Part shown: positions 1 through 8,238 of the stretch, one piece after another
Position numbering within the stretch: position 1 is the stretch's first letter
Layout: the number at the start of each line of letters is the position of its first letter
Origin: Verrucomicrobiota bacterium
Lineage (GTDB): Bacteria; Verrucomicrobiota; Verrucomicrobiia; Verrucomicrobiales; DEV007
Direction: 5' to 3'
Assembly: GCA_024277195.1 (NCBI GenBank)
Contig: JAJRVS010000326.1
Coordinates: 1 to 45,192 of the forward strand
DNA length: 45,192 bases
Position numbers and translations under genes: made by a program
The notes under the pieces: model-generated
The model's input: only the letters and a program-made list of their open reading frames with translations
Databases searched by the model: none
What the model was told of the DNA's origin: nothing

Positions 1-240
1 GATGATGCCCGCCAGAGCCGGGGACAGTCGGGCAATTGCGGCGGGATGCCCTTTGACTGCGGGTTCTGGTGCAATAATCCCATAAGCGGTGATGCGACGA
101 CGCAGGGTGGTGCGGATCACTTTTGCCGTTTGCACTTCAACTCCTGGAGAGGAAGAGGTGCCCTCGATACTCTGTGCATGAGAGTTTGGATTGGCTATCC
201 AGGTGAGAATAAAAGTTATAATAAGTGTGGGTGCTTTCAT
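1..240 (-). CDS. RND efflux periplasmic adaptor (membrane fusion protein), N-terminal part only
   Basis: I read 80 codons from an ATG at 240 running off the window edge, so the protein is cut. It begins with a signal peptide (hydrophobic stretch about residues 4-16, cleavage near NSHAQ) followed by VEVQTAKVIRTTLRRRITAYG, the usual start of a CzcB/CusB-type adaptor before its biotinyl-lipoyl-like domain. Such adaptors link an inner-membrane RND pump to a TolC-like channel in the periplasm. The gene starts 18 bp after the stop of the TolC-like gene and is on the same strand, so the two form an operon in channel-adaptor order; the pump gene is expected just outside the window. Metal versus drug substrate cannot be decided from this fragment. 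Confidence 0.8.
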   Translation of the reverse strand, partial: MKAPTLIITFILTWIANPNSHAQSIEGTSSSPGVEVQTAKVIRTTLRRRITAYGIIAPEPAVKGHPAAIARLSPALAGII

Positions 241-258
241 TTCAACTTGAAGCAGGGG

Positions 259-1602
259 TTATTTTGCTTTTTGATTTGGAATCTGGACGGCGGCCTCCAG
301 ATCACCGAGGGCTTGCTGGGCTTCGGCGAGAGCCCTTACCAGGCCAAGGGCGGCGGCGACGGTTTCGATCCGCCGTCGAGTCAATTCGAGTGGAGCGAGT
401 TCTCCGAGTTCGACCATGCGCCGGGTGGTCTCGCCGGCGTGCTCGGCTTCTTCGGTGAGTTTGGTAGCGGTTTTAACTTTATCACGAGTAGTGCGGTAGG
501 CAGCGGTGGCGAGTTCGATTTCGCCAAAAACAGCCGCTTGTTTGAATTCGAATATCTCTACGACTTTTTTTCGTCGGGCTTCAGCCTCGGCGACCGGCCC
601 ATGATTTTGATGAAAAATGGGTAATTCCACTTGGGAACCGAGTAACCATTTGTTTTCGGATTGGTCAAATTCGTATCCAGGTTGGAGTTGCAGATTGGGA
701 TATTGACGGGCAACTGTCAGTCGTAAGCCGGCGTCGGCAGCGGCGTAATCAGCGAGGGCAGCCAGCAGGTCGGCGCGATTAGTTAGAGCAAGTCGTCGTG
801 CGGTTTTTCCGGGATCCGGCGGTAGGGATTTGAAGACTGAAAAATCGAGAGTTACTTTGTTGAGTGCGGAGGAAGGGATTCCGATCGCTGTTGCGAGCCG
901 AGCGAATGCGGTGGCTCTCAGTTTTTTAGCGTCATGTTGCGCCAGTCGGGCTCTGTTGAGGGAGAGGCGTGCCTGGTTGGATTCAAAGGCGGAGGATTCT
1001 CCTGCTTCCACCATTAACTGGAGTTTTTTCAGTTCGTCCTCGCGTAACAGTTGTACCGTTTGCAGTTGGTTGCCGATTTGGCGTGCAGCGTAGAGATCGA
1101 GCATCGCGGTGCGAACGGTTTGACGAATGGTCCAGGCAATGGCGGCTACGCGCAGTCGGGCAGCTTCTGTTTGTGCACGAGCTTGGGTGATTCGTAGGTC
1201 GCGTTTGCCCGCCGTCTCAATGATCACTTTCAACGTGGGGGTGATAAGCCAGGGGGAGATGCCGCTGCTTGTCGAATTGTAACCGGGGGAGAATGATAAT
1301 ATGGGGTTGGGTCTTTGTCCGGCGGTTTCGACCCGTGCGGCGATTTCATCTTGTTCAGCTTTTGCCACGGCGATGCTTCCATGGAAAAAGGTCGCGGCGA
1401 GGGCGAGCCGGTCGGGTGTCCAGCTGCCGTGAGTGGCGTTTTGGGAATTGAGAAAACTTTGCAGTTCTTTGTCGTGCAGGGTTCTTGAGGTGAAACCTTT
1501 TGCCGAACTTTCGGGTAACAGAGCTTGCTCATGGTAGGAAACGCAGGCGCTTGGCCCTGATAGGGCTACGAACATCAGCAAAAGTAGAAAGGGTTTTTGC
1601 AT
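259..1602 (-). CDS. TolC-family outer membrane efflux factor (CzcC/CusC-like)
   Basis: A 447-residue protein with two outer-membrane-efflux-protein (OEP) repeats, roughly residues 60-240 and 260-440, rich in long Ala/Leu/Arg helices typical of the periplasmic barrel. It opens with a signal sequence MQKPFLLLLMFVALSG and a Cys near residue 20 (PSAC), a poor but possible lipobox. I chose the ATG at 1602 because the only longer option is a TTG at 1617 that would add five charged residues before the signal peptide. The role is the outer-membrane exit duct of a tripartite RND pump, with the adaptor gene following 18 bp downstream. It diverges from a response regulator and sensor kinase, the classical arrangement of metal-inducible cus/czc/cop loci, and lies next to a paired operator. 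Confidence 0.88.
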   Translation of the reverse strand: MQKPFLLLLMFVALSGPSACVSYHEQALLPESSAKGFTSRTLHDKELQSFLNSQNATHGSWTPDRLALAATFFHGSIAVAKAEQDEIAARVETAGQRPNPILSFSPGYNSTSSGISPWLITPTLKVIIETAGKRDLRITQARAQTEAARLRVAAIAWTIRQTVRTAMLDLYAARQIGNQLQTVQLLREDELKKLQLMVEAGESSAFESNQARLSLNRARLAQHDAKKLRATAFARLATAIGIPSSALNKVTLDFSVFKSLPPDPGKTARRLALTNRADLLAALADYAAADAGLRLTVARQYPNLQLQPGYEFDQSENKWLLGSQVELPIFHQNHGPVAEAEARRKKVVEIFEFKQAAVFGEIELATAAYRTTRDKVKTATKLTEEAEHAGETTRRMVELGELAPLELTRRRIETVAAALGLVRALAEAQQALGDLEAAVQIPNQKAK

Positions 1603-1677
1603 GCGATTCAGAAACAAGGCAATATGGAAAAAATGATAGTGGCGGATTGATGAGAGCTTCCACTATAGCCGTGAGAG

Positions 1678-1758
1678 ATTACCGAAAGGTTACTGAATGG
1701 CGTCTAAATCATGCATCAGGATAAAAAAATGACGCTGTTTTGGTAATCTTTCGGTAAT
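1678..1758. promoter_or_regulatory. Inverted pair of OmpR-type operator boxes in the divergent efflux/two-component promoter
   Basis: On the plus strand 1742-1758 reads GGTAATCTTTCGGTAAT: two GGTAAT half-sites 11 bp apart, the direct-repeat geometry that OmpR/PhoB-family dimers bind. On the minus strand 1694-1678 reads AGTAACCTTTCGGTAAT, matching at 15 of 17 positions. The two boxes face opposite directions, one towards each divergent gene, with centres 64 bp apart. Inference: the adjacent response regulator binds both, controlling the efflux genes and itself. Confidence 0.7.
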
Positions 1759-1777
1759 GTGGAGGAGTTATCGTTTA

Positions 1778-1813
1778 ATGTTACAATTGCTTTATGCGCA
1801 TTTTATATGTTGA
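1778..1813 (+). other. Possible 11-codon leader ORF overlapping the response regulator start
   Basis: A strong GGAGGAG (1761-1767) sits 10 nt before an ATG at 1778 that opens an 11-codon frame (MLQLLYAHFIC) ending inside the regulator gene. The regulator's own ATG at 1794 is 26 nt from that ribosome site and has no closer one. An in-frame stop at 1776 rules out an upstream regulator start. Translational coupling is possible; chance is also possible. Confidence 0.3.
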
Positions 1814-2468
1814 AGATTCAGGCTCACTCAGAGAGTCCGTTTCCCAGGGACTCAAAAGGGAAGGCTTCAGCGTGGATTTGGCTGAGGACGGGGAGCAGGG
1901 ATTGGATGCCGCATTGGAGGTGACATATGATGTGATTATTCTGGACGTCATGTTGCCAACCATGGATGGCTTTGAAGTTCTGCGAGGGCTACGAAAAGCG
2001 GGCATTGATAGTCAGGTTCTCATGTTGACGGCGCGGGTGGCGATTGAGGATCGAGTTCATGGATTGGAATCAGGGGCGGACGATTACCTGGTGAAACCTT
2101 TTGCCTGGACGGAGTTGTTGGCGAGGGTTCGTAAGCTCGTTCGTCACCGCTACGGTCAACAGTCCAAGCACTTGAATATTGGGGATCTATTGCTCGATAC
2201 CCAGGCTGGACGTATTTGGATTAAAGGCAAAGAGCTACGTTTGAGGCCGCGTGAGTTTAGTATTCTTGAATATCTGGCTTTACGAGTTGGGAAAATTGTA
2301 TCACGTACAGAATTGACTGAGCACGTTTATGACCATGCTCTTGATTTGAAGAGTAATGCAGTGGACTCCGCGATTTGCAATATCCGTAAAAAATTGGCAG
2401 TGGCAGAGTGTGAAGGCATGATAGATACGGTTCCGCGAAGGGGTTATATGCTGAGGTCTCCAGTTTAA
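1794..2468 (+). CDS. OmpR/CusR-type response regulator
   Basis: A 224-residue regulator. The receiver domain (1-115) has the acidic pair E7/D8, phosphoacceptor D51 in ILDVMLP, switch T79 and K101 in YLVKPF. A winged-helix OmpR/PhoB output domain fills residues 128-224, ending RRGYMLRSPV as in CusR/CopR/QseB relatives. The start ATG gives the canonical MRILYVED opening. It is followed after 2 bp by the sensor kinase gene, so the two are surely co-transcribed and partners. Its position opposite an RND efflux operon points to metal or envelope-stress control; this is inference from context. The direct-repeat boxes upstream fit its DNA-binding class. Confidence 0.95.
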   Translation: MRILYVEDSGSLRESVSQGLKREGFSVDLAEDGEQGLDAALEVTYDVIILDVMLPTMDGFEVLRGLRKAGIDSQVLMLTARVAIEDRVHGLESGADDYLVKPFAWTELLARVRKLVRHRYGQQSKHLNIGDLLLDTQAGRIWIKGKELRLRPREFSILEYLALRVGKIVSRTELTEHVYDHALDLKSNAVDSAICNIRKKLAVAECEGMIDTVPRRGYMLRSPV

Positions 2469-2470
2469 AC

Positions 2471-3970
2471 ATGATGAATCCCCAGCTATCCATTCAGCGT
2501 CACCTGGTGCTTTATTTGACAGGTGTCATCAGTGCTCTTTTTGGGCTTAGTTCAGTGGGAGTGTATTTTTTCATGCAGCACGCTTTTTATGAGCAGGCTG
2601 ATAAAAATCTGATGAGAGTGGCAGAGGATTTTATTGCCGAGACAGAGCGCAAGCTGGATGGGGGACTGGAATGTGAGTTTCATGAATTGAATCTGGAAAA
2701 CTTTAGAGCGACGGACTCTGGAAACGAGGCGTATTATGAATTGCGTGATTTTCAGGGCAAATCGCTGATCCGTTCATCATCCCTGAGCGACGATGAACAT
2801 TTGCCCTATCGCCTGGCAGCAGGTGGGGGAAGTAAAATTGAAAACTTTAATCTGACGGGCCTGGCTTCAGGGCGAATTATTTATGCTTCATTCCCTCTGT
2901 TGATCAAGGGGGCGGGCAGCATGACCTCTGAAGCTCTTGCGGGGCAGACTCCTTTGACGACAAGCGAGCAAGCGTTTGTTGAATCGTATGATGAGTCTGA
3001 CGAAAAAAACCGCGTTTTTCTTGTGATCACTGAAAGCACCGACGGCTTGAATCATACCCTTTTTATTCTAGCTTCGGCACTGGGAATAACTGGAATACTG
3101 CTTGTGGGCACTACTTTCATGCTCGTGCCAAAGTTGGTTGAAAACGCTTTCCGACCCATTGTGGAAATCACTCGATTGACCGAGCAAATGGAAGCTGATA
3201 ATTTGCAGTCCAAACTTCCAAGCGAGCAAGTTCCGATAGAGCTGCAAGCTCTGATCGTTAAATTTAACCAGCTTATCGAACGTCTTGACGCAGCCATTCA
3301 TCGAGAGCGGCGTTTTTCGCTTAACCTAGCGCATGAGCTCAGGACGCCTGTTGCTGAGATTCGTTCCCTGATGGAAGTTGCGGTGGATTCTTTTGAAAAG
3401 GATTCCCGGAATGAAGCAAATGAGGTTTGCCGACAGGGGGCAATCATCAGTCAGCGGATGAGTAAAATAATCGAAGTGCTTACGGCAATTCATCAAGGTG
3501 AGTCAGAAACGTTTGAGATTAATAACGAACCATTGTCCATTGACGCGAGCCTTCAAAAAGCTATTGGCACCTTGGACTCAAAAAACCAAAAACGTGTGCA
3601 ATGGGCGGAGCAGGTTCCGAATAGTGGGGAGATCAAATCAGATCCAGCTTTGCTTCGGGCGGTGATCGATAATTTGCTAACCAATTCAGTGGTCCATTCA
3701 GCGGTGAATTCGTCTGTCACGGTGAGCAGTCATGCCGATGGGTTTTCCATTACAAACACCGTGAAGGATCTGGAGCAGGCTGACTTGGCGTTTTTGAAGG
3801 AACCGTTCTGGCAACAAGATGCAGCACGCTCTGATCCGGATCGTTTTGGTCTGGGTTTGACTTTGGTGGCGGTTTATCTGCGTTTGCTGAATGGAGGAAT
3901 TGAGCACAAGCTTGAGGTAGACAAACTGACTACCAAGGTCACCTTGCCGAAGCGGGTGACTTCAGGTTGA
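2471..3970 (+). CDS. Membrane sensor histidine kinase, partner of the upstream regulator
   Basis: A 499-residue inner-membrane kinase. Segment 1 spans about residues 11-34 and segment 2 about 196-219, enclosing a periplasmic sensor region of about 160 residues. A HAMP linker follows, then HisKA with phosphoacceptor H288 in LAHELRTP, and an HATPase domain with N-box NLLTNS (401-406) and G2 box GLGL (460-463). The G1 box, normally DxGxG, is replaced by ITNTVKDLE around 427-435, a lineage-specific variation seen in some kinases of this shape, so ATP binding is still likely. It directly follows the response regulator. A cytoplasmic phosphorelay responding to a periplasmic signal, probably the substrate of the divergent efflux system, is inferred. 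Confidence 0.93.
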   Translation: MMNPQLSIQRHLVLYLTGVISALFGLSSVGVYFFMQHAFYEQADKNLMRVAEDFIAETERKLDGGLECEFHELNLENFRATDSGNEAYYELRDFQGKSLIRSSSLSDDEHLPYRLAAGGGSKIENFNLTGLASGRIIYASFPLLIKGAGSMTSEALAGQTPLTTSEQAFVESYDESDEKNRVFLVITESTDGLNHTLFILASALGITGILLVGTTFMLVPKLVENAFRPIVEITRLTEQMEADNLQSKLPSEQVPIELQALIVKFNQLIERLDAAIHRERRFSLNLAHELRTPVAEIRSLMEVAVDSFEKDSRNEANEVCRQGAIISQRMSKIIEVLTAIHQGESETFEINNEPLSIDASLQKAIGTLDSKNQKRVQWAEQVPNSGEIKSDPALLRAVIDNLLTNSVVHSAVNSSVTVSSHADGFSITNTVKDLEQADLAFLKEPFWQQDAARSDPDRFGLGLTLVAVYLRLLNGGIEHKLEVDKLTTKVTLPKRVTSG

Positions 3971-3996
3971 CGGCAAGTATTGAATGTGGTCAGCGG

Positions 3997-4015
3997 GCGA
4001 TAGGCCTGCTATCGC
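3997..4015. terminator. Hairpin between convergent genes, possible weak terminator
   Basis: A perfect 7-bp stem GCGATAG / CTATCGC with a 5-nt loop lies in the 69-bp space between the convergent kinase and metalloprotease genes. There is no immediate T-run on either strand, so intrinsic termination is uncertain. Confidence 0.35.
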
Positions 4016-4039
4016 AAGTACTGGTAAGAAAATAGATTT

Positions 4040-5473
4040 TTATAGACCGGAAGCACCATTGTCAGCAAAAATCCGATTGTTTTGCTCTGCTTCGGCGGGT
4101 GAATCCAGAGAACCTGGTTGGGGCTTAAAGTTTTTCAGTCGAGCAGCGGCTGCGGTTTTTGATTGAGATCGTTTGTAGCCCAGTGCGCGGGTGTAAATTT
4201 CGTGGCGCCAGGGGAAGACCTCTTCGATTTCTATCATTTCCTGAGGGTTAGTCCAGGCTCGGGTTACGATGGCGGCAAACTCGGCGAAATCTTCCTGGAT
4301 ATTGGTTAGTCCGTAAGCGCTGGGGAAAACGATGCAGTTTTTCAGTGCTTCATTCCAAGAGCCGCGCACTTTCTGTGCTTGGATACAGTGACCAACTTCG
4401 TGGGCCATGACGTAGACCAGGGATCCATTAAATTCCAAATCTTTGGGCAGAACATAATAAATCTGGCTACCCCCGCCCCACCAAAAACCTTCACCTTTGT
4501 AGTGGAGGGAGATCACCTCCAAGTAGTCGATCATTTCAGGAGGTAGGCAACTTAACCCTTTGGCTATTACTTTCAAGCCCGCCTCATCATCTTTGCGTAA
4601 ACTGAAAACCGTCACGTTGCCAGCTCCTTTGACCCGGACCTCGTTTTCCCATGCTACTTCAGCCTTTTCGATTTGAAAGGCGGTGTATTTGGCTTTTTTG
4701 CGCCAGCGTTTTACTTCGGTTTCTTGAAAATTGGTTACTTTGAAGTCTCGGTTGAGGTTGGGACTGCTTTGTTCAACTCGTTTTAGGAAAAGTTCACTTT
4801 GCTCCCGGGCGCTCGCTGCTTGGAACTGGGATTCATCGAATAATTTTTGTACGGCGGTCCGGGCGGCTTTGCCATGTTCTAGTTTATGGGATGAGAGCAC
4901 TGCCATCAGGGAACGTTTTTCCTGGAGACGAAGTTTTTTGAATAATTCAAGGGTGGTGGTTTTTTGTAAAAGTTCAAAATTTTCTGCTCCTAATACCACT
5001 AGACGTTCACGCGATTGTGGATTCACAAATCTTTGTACCCCTTTACTGACCAGAACGGGCAAATCAATTGGGGGCGGTTTCACCCCGGATCTTCCAGTAT
5101 CCATGACCCACTGGCCATCGCTGCCTACCGGGGGCGAAAACAAGGTGTCGGCTTCGACGACAAAATACCAGGGTGAGGGGGAACGTTCGCTTGAATTCAC
5201 TGCAAAAAAACGGGCGGTTTTATTGGATTCCAGCAACTTCAGGTGCTTAAGGTCACCTTCGCTGAGCTTTCCTTTGGGGATGGTGATTTCCTTGCTGTTT
5301 GCCGTAAGGCGCACGGTGACATCAGTTGATGTTTGACTCACATAAGCAGCGTTGATGGTTCGTCCCTTGGTGTCAGTCCAAGGGCGGCCATGGGAAAGTT
5401 CGACGCAAAAGAGCAATAGGAGGGTCAGAATCCACGCCTTTCCGGCGGTGTGAGGTTTTTTTATTTTCAGCAT
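4040..5473 (-). CDS. Secreted SHD1-domain protein with HExxH zinc metalloprotease motif
   Basis: A 477-residue protein starting at the ATG at 5473, which puts a clean signal peptide (hydrophobic AWILTLLLLFCVEL) at the N-terminus; the longer TTG frame would bury it. Residues about 30-80 (RPWTDTKGRTINAAYV ... KLSEGDLKHL) match the SLA1 homology domain 1 (SHD1), common in planctomycetes and verrucomicrobia. The C-terminal half carries HEVGH at 358-362 and a downstream EDFAEFAA about 60 residues later that could give the third zinc ligand, as in gluzincin-type peptidases. A secreted or periplasmic zinc peptidase is inferred; the target is unknown. It is convergent with the sensor kinase and has no obvious operon partner. 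Confidence 0.7.
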   Translation of the reverse strand: MLKIKKPHTAGKAWILTLLLLFCVELSHGRPWTDTKGRTINAAYVSQTSTDVTVRLTANSKEITIPKGKLSEGDLKHLKLLESNKTARFFAVNSSERSPSPWYFVVEADTLFSPPVGSDGQWVMDTGRSGVKPPPIDLPVLVSKGVQRFVNPQSRERLVVLGAENFELLQKTTTLELFKKLRLQEKRSLMAVLSSHKLEHGKAARTAVQKLFDESQFQAASAREQSELFLKRVEQSSPNLNRDFKVTNFQETEVKRWRKKAKYTAFQIEKAEVAWENEVRVKGAGNVTVFSLRKDDEAGLKVIAKGLSCLPPEMIDYLEVISLHYKGEGFWWGGGSQIYYVLPKDLEFNGSLVYVMAHEVGHCIQAQKVRGSWNEALKNCIVFPSAYGLTNIQEDFAEFAAIVTRAWTNPQEMIEIEEVFPWRHEIYTRALGYKRSQSKTAAAARLKNFKPQPGSLDSPAEAEQNNRIFADNGASGL

Positions 5474-5626
5474 TTCGGGCGCGGGTTGGTTTATCTCGAA
5501 CAATATGTCAAATTGATCTGATTGAATCAAGGGAAACTCATTGCCTAGACAGGCTCTGACTTACTCGACTTTTTGCAGATTTTGGCAATGACGGGCTACC
5601 ATCAAGGACTGCAACCACCGCCGTTG

Positions 5627-6778
5627 TTAAAGTGCCTTGAGCTCCACCGTCAGCGAAGTGAAGCCGTTGCAGCGGCGGTAAGCGGCTTCATCCTCAATGA
5701 GCGCTTCTTCTTTGATCACGTGAATGTGGTCAACCTGTTCGGAGAGTTTGCGTAGCAGGGTGCGTACTAGAAGTCTGGCGTGGGGTGCTCCGAGGCAGAG
5801 GTGGGTGCCTGCTCCAAAAGCGATGTGGGGGTTGGGTTTGCGGTCGAGCTGGGTTTCATGAGGATTGTTAAAAACCTCTTTGTCGTGGTTGGCGGAAGCC
5901 CAACAGAGGGAAACCCGGTCATTGGCTTTGGCTTGATAACCGTGCACGTCGGTATCAACGGGGCAGACTCGTCCGATGTGGGTGAGCGGAGATGCTACGC
6001 GGAAGTATTCTTCGGAAGCGAGGTCGATGCGTTTGGGATCTTCGCGGAGGAATTCAAGGGCTTCCGGATGGTGGGCGAGGTGGTGAAAAATAGATGAGAC
6101 GGTGTGGATGACGGTGTCGCGTCCTCCGGCGAAGGTGAGGTTGGCAAAACCAAGCATTTCTTCGTGAGTGAGTGAGCGGCCTTGAAAACTCGCTTGGGTG
6201 AGTGCGCTGAAAAAATCTTCACCGGGGTTTTTGAGGGCGCGATCAAATTGATCTTCGATGTATTGCTCAAGTCCGTGGCCACTTTTTTCGCCCGACTTGT
6301 CACCGAAGACATGGATGCCCCAGGAGATCCAGGTGTCGGCTTCCGATTCGGGCAAATTGAGCAGGTGGGTGAGAGCTCGTGATTGCAAGGGCAGTGAGAA
6401 CTCGCTGACGATTTCGATCGACTCCTGATTTATCGCATTTTGAACCAACTGGCCGATGAGAGTATCAATGTTAGCCATGACTTGGGGATCCTTGGCGCGC
6501 TTAAAAAAAGGTTCGACGATCTTGCGGTAGTCGGTGTGCTCGGGAGGGTCGGTTTCGATGGGCAGCTGACGCATTCTGCGGAATTCTTCCTCTGATGGAA
6601 TAGGAATACGGAAGGGGGCGTCCGAGCTGTAGGTTTTCCAATCCTTGGCTGCTGCGCGGACGTCGGCGTGGCGCAGAATCATGGGGATGTCATCGCCTTG
6701 GAATGGGCAGGTGAGAACGGCATCTTCGCTGCGTTTTTTTTCGAAAGGGTCGTTACAGGGCGTTTGGGAATCAGGCAT
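5627..6778 (-). CDS. Cytochrome P450
   Basis: A 383-residue soluble bacterial P450. The haem ligand loop is FGAGTHLCLG with Cys at about residue 328; the I-helix oxygen-activation motif is AGGRDT, and the K-helix ExxR is in EEYFR. The start is ATG at 6778 (MPDSQTPCNDP); the 37 extra residues of the longer open frame lie in repeat-like intergenic DNA. P450s of this type hydroxylate small molecules using electrons from a ferredoxin and reductase, neither of which is encoded here. The gene is divergent from an AraC-family regulator, a plausible controller. In marine polysaccharide degraders, P450s can demethylate 6-O-methyl-galactose; the sequence alone does not show that this one does. Confidence 0.93.
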   Translation of the reverse strand: MPDSQTPCNDPFEKKRSEDAVLTCPFQGDDIPMILRHADVRAAAKDWKTYSSDAPFRIPIPSEEEFRRMRQLPIETDPPEHTDYRKIVEPFFKRAKDPQVMANIDTLIGQLVQNAINQESIEIVSEFSLPLQSRALTHLLNLPESEADTWISWGIHVFGDKSGEKSGHGLEQYIEDQFDRALKNPGEDFFSALTQASFQGRSLTHEEMLGFANLTFAGGRDTVIHTVSSIFHHLAHHPEALEFLREDPKRIDLASEEYFRVASPLTHIGRVCPVDTDVHGYQAKANDRVSLCWASANHDKEVFNNPHETQLDRKPNPHIAFGAGTHLCLGAPHARLLVRTLLRKLSEQVDHIHVIKEEALIEDEAAYRRCNGFTSLTVELKAL

Positions 6779-6826
6779 TTTATTGGATTGGTGATGGGGT
6801 GCAGGGCAAGCGGTGTTTGATTGATT

Positions 6827-6847
6827 GGGCAAGCGGAGCGCATGCCC
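6827..6847. repeat. REP-like imperfect palindrome in the P450/AraC intergenic region
   Basis: GGGCA...TGCCC arms (5 bp), an A-A mismatch, then a further GCG/CGC pairing form a 21-nt hairpin. A partial copy of its left side (gggcaagcgg) occurs 22 bp upstream at 6804-6813. It resembles REP-type hairpins scattered in many genomes and lies in the leader region of the P450 gene. Confidence 0.4.
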
Positions 6848-6985
6848 TACAAGTTGTGGTAGTGGTGCATTGGTAAGAACCTTAGCCAATCAAGATTATC
6901 TCAACTACCTCTTGATTGTCCAATAGTAACAATATTTTGACCAAATAAGGGTAATGAGGTTAATATTTGGGCATAAACATGTGAT

Positions 6986-7849
6986 ATGCGGGCAGTTTTT
7001 GAAAAAATAAATGCGCAGGATGAGGCTTCGTTTGGGGTTCGGGGAATTGACCAAGTGAGTTTCGATGCGCCCTGGCACTTCCATCCGGAGTGCGAACTGA
7101 CTTTTATTCGGGAAGGCAGCGGGGAGCGCTTTGTGGGTGACAGCATGCAGCCTTTTGTTGCGGGGGATTTGATTTTGTTGGGCGCGGGATTGCCGCATTT
7201 CTGGCGTAGTTCGAAGAGTGAAAGTGAAGGGGGTTCCCGTGCAGTGGTGGTGCATTTTAGTGAGGACTTTCTTGGAGGGAAGATGAATGGGGCGGTGGAG
7301 TTCGCGGGTATAAGGGAGATGTTGGGGCGAGCCAGGCAGGGTTTGTGCTTTTCAAGTGATGAAAAACTGAGCAGGGAAATTGGCGCTCGTTTGGCTGATT
7401 TGATGGATGAGTCTGGGTTGAATCGCTTGCTTATATTGCTGGAAATTTTAGGTGAGCTGACAGATGGCAGTGACTCGGCTAGTAGATTGTCCTCTAGTCA
7501 TCATGTGCCGCTGCGTGATCATAAAGCAGGGCAGCGTATCAATCGTGCGTATGATTACGTGTATGATAACTTAAGTGGAGGGATCAGTCTCGATGCGGTG
7601 GCGCGGGTGGCCGGTATGAGCCCGGCGGCTTTTTCGCGATATTTCAAACGCATGACAGGGCGAAATTTGTCGCACTTCATTGGTGAGCTGAGGATCAGCC
7701 AGGCGTGTAAACAGTTGAGGGAGTCGGATCTGGGGATCTCTGAAGTGGCTTATGAAGTGGGCTTTGGCTCGCTGTCGAATTTTAACCGCTTGTTTAAAGA
7801 GTTAAAAGGAGTGAGCCCGAGGGAGTGGCGAGGGGATTTGCATGGATGA
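6986..7849 (+). CDS. AraC-family transcriptional regulator with cupin sensor domain
   Basis: A 287-residue regulator. The N-terminal part (about 15-120) is a cupin-like ligand pocket with PWHFHPECELTFI and GDLILLGAGLPHFW, as in sugar-responsive RhaS/AraC proteins. The C-terminal part (about 185-285) has the two helix-turn-helix motifs, the second in ISEVAYEVGFGSLSNFNRLFKE. It is divergent from the P450 gene and upstream of the FAD oxidoreductase/DUF1080/aldo-keto reductase genes, so it could control either or both. Such proteins bind sugars in the cytoplasm and activate transcription; the ligand here is unknown. Confidence 0.93.
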   Translation: MRAVFEKINAQDEASFGVRGIDQVSFDAPWHFHPECELTFIREGSGERFVGDSMQPFVAGDLILLGAGLPHFWRSSKSESEGGSRAVVVHFSEDFLGGKMNGAVEFAGIREMLGRARQGLCFSSDEKLSREIGARLADLMDESGLNRLLILLEILGELTDGSDSASRLSSSHHVPLRDHKAGQRINRAYDYVYDNLSGGISLDAVARVAGMSPAAFSRYFKRMTGRNLSHFIGELRISQACKQLRESDLGISEVAYEVGFGSLSNFNRLFKELKGVSPREWRGDLHG

Positions 7850-7930
7850 ACAGGATTTTAAGAGGAGATAATTTTTCAGAAAATAGGAAGGGGGGTAAGA
7901 CCAAGTGGTTAGGCTGGTGACTTCTATACG

Positions 7931-8116
7931 TTTTGCCCTTGCAGGACTGGAAGAATCGTATTTTTTACCCAGCGCTTCGCACTGGGCTATAGCATTGAGC
8001 ACCGTTGGTGCAGAAAAGGGGTGAAAGCAAACTGTCCTGAAAGGACAAAATGAGATAGCCCGGTGCGAAGCGCTGGGGTTAAATAGATTTCATTGCCAGT
8101 CCTAAAAGGGCGAAAT
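7931..8116. repeat. Composite palindromic element of about 186 bp with nested hairpins; fills most of a 389-bp gene-free stretch
   Basis: The left part (7931-7990) and right part (8055-8116) are imperfect inverted copies of each other. They share GCCCTTxxAGGACTGG-like and CCAGCGCTTCGCAC blocks and an ATAGCCC end. The core holds two short perfect hairpins with 5-bp stems and 3-nt loops: GCACC-GTT-GGTGC and GTCCT-GAA-AGGAC. No open frame resembling a transposase is present. It looks like a non-autonomous palindromic repeat or a transcribed structured element. The rest of 7850-8238 shows nothing recognisable. Confidence 0.65.
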
Positions 8117-8238
8117 GATGTTGAGGTGTGATAAGGCAGTTTTTAATAAACAAGGGCTAACTTTTTATCCTGCACCCGGCTGCTAACGCCTGACCCTTGA
8201 TTTCTTGACCATTGGGCTGCTGGACTCTACGGTGCGCC

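Noticed and set aside
46-624. 192-codon plus-strand frame at the window start
   Set aside because: It is antisense to both the adaptor and TolC-like genes, which have clear protein signatures and operon spacing.
6779-6889. Longer N-terminus for the P450
   Set aside because: The additional residues come from repeat-like intergenic DNA and precede a normal P450 start.
7850-8238. CRISPR or insertion-sequence ends in the gene-free stretch
   Set aside because: The arms are inverted and occur once; no repeat-spacer periodicity, cas gene or transposase frame is visible.
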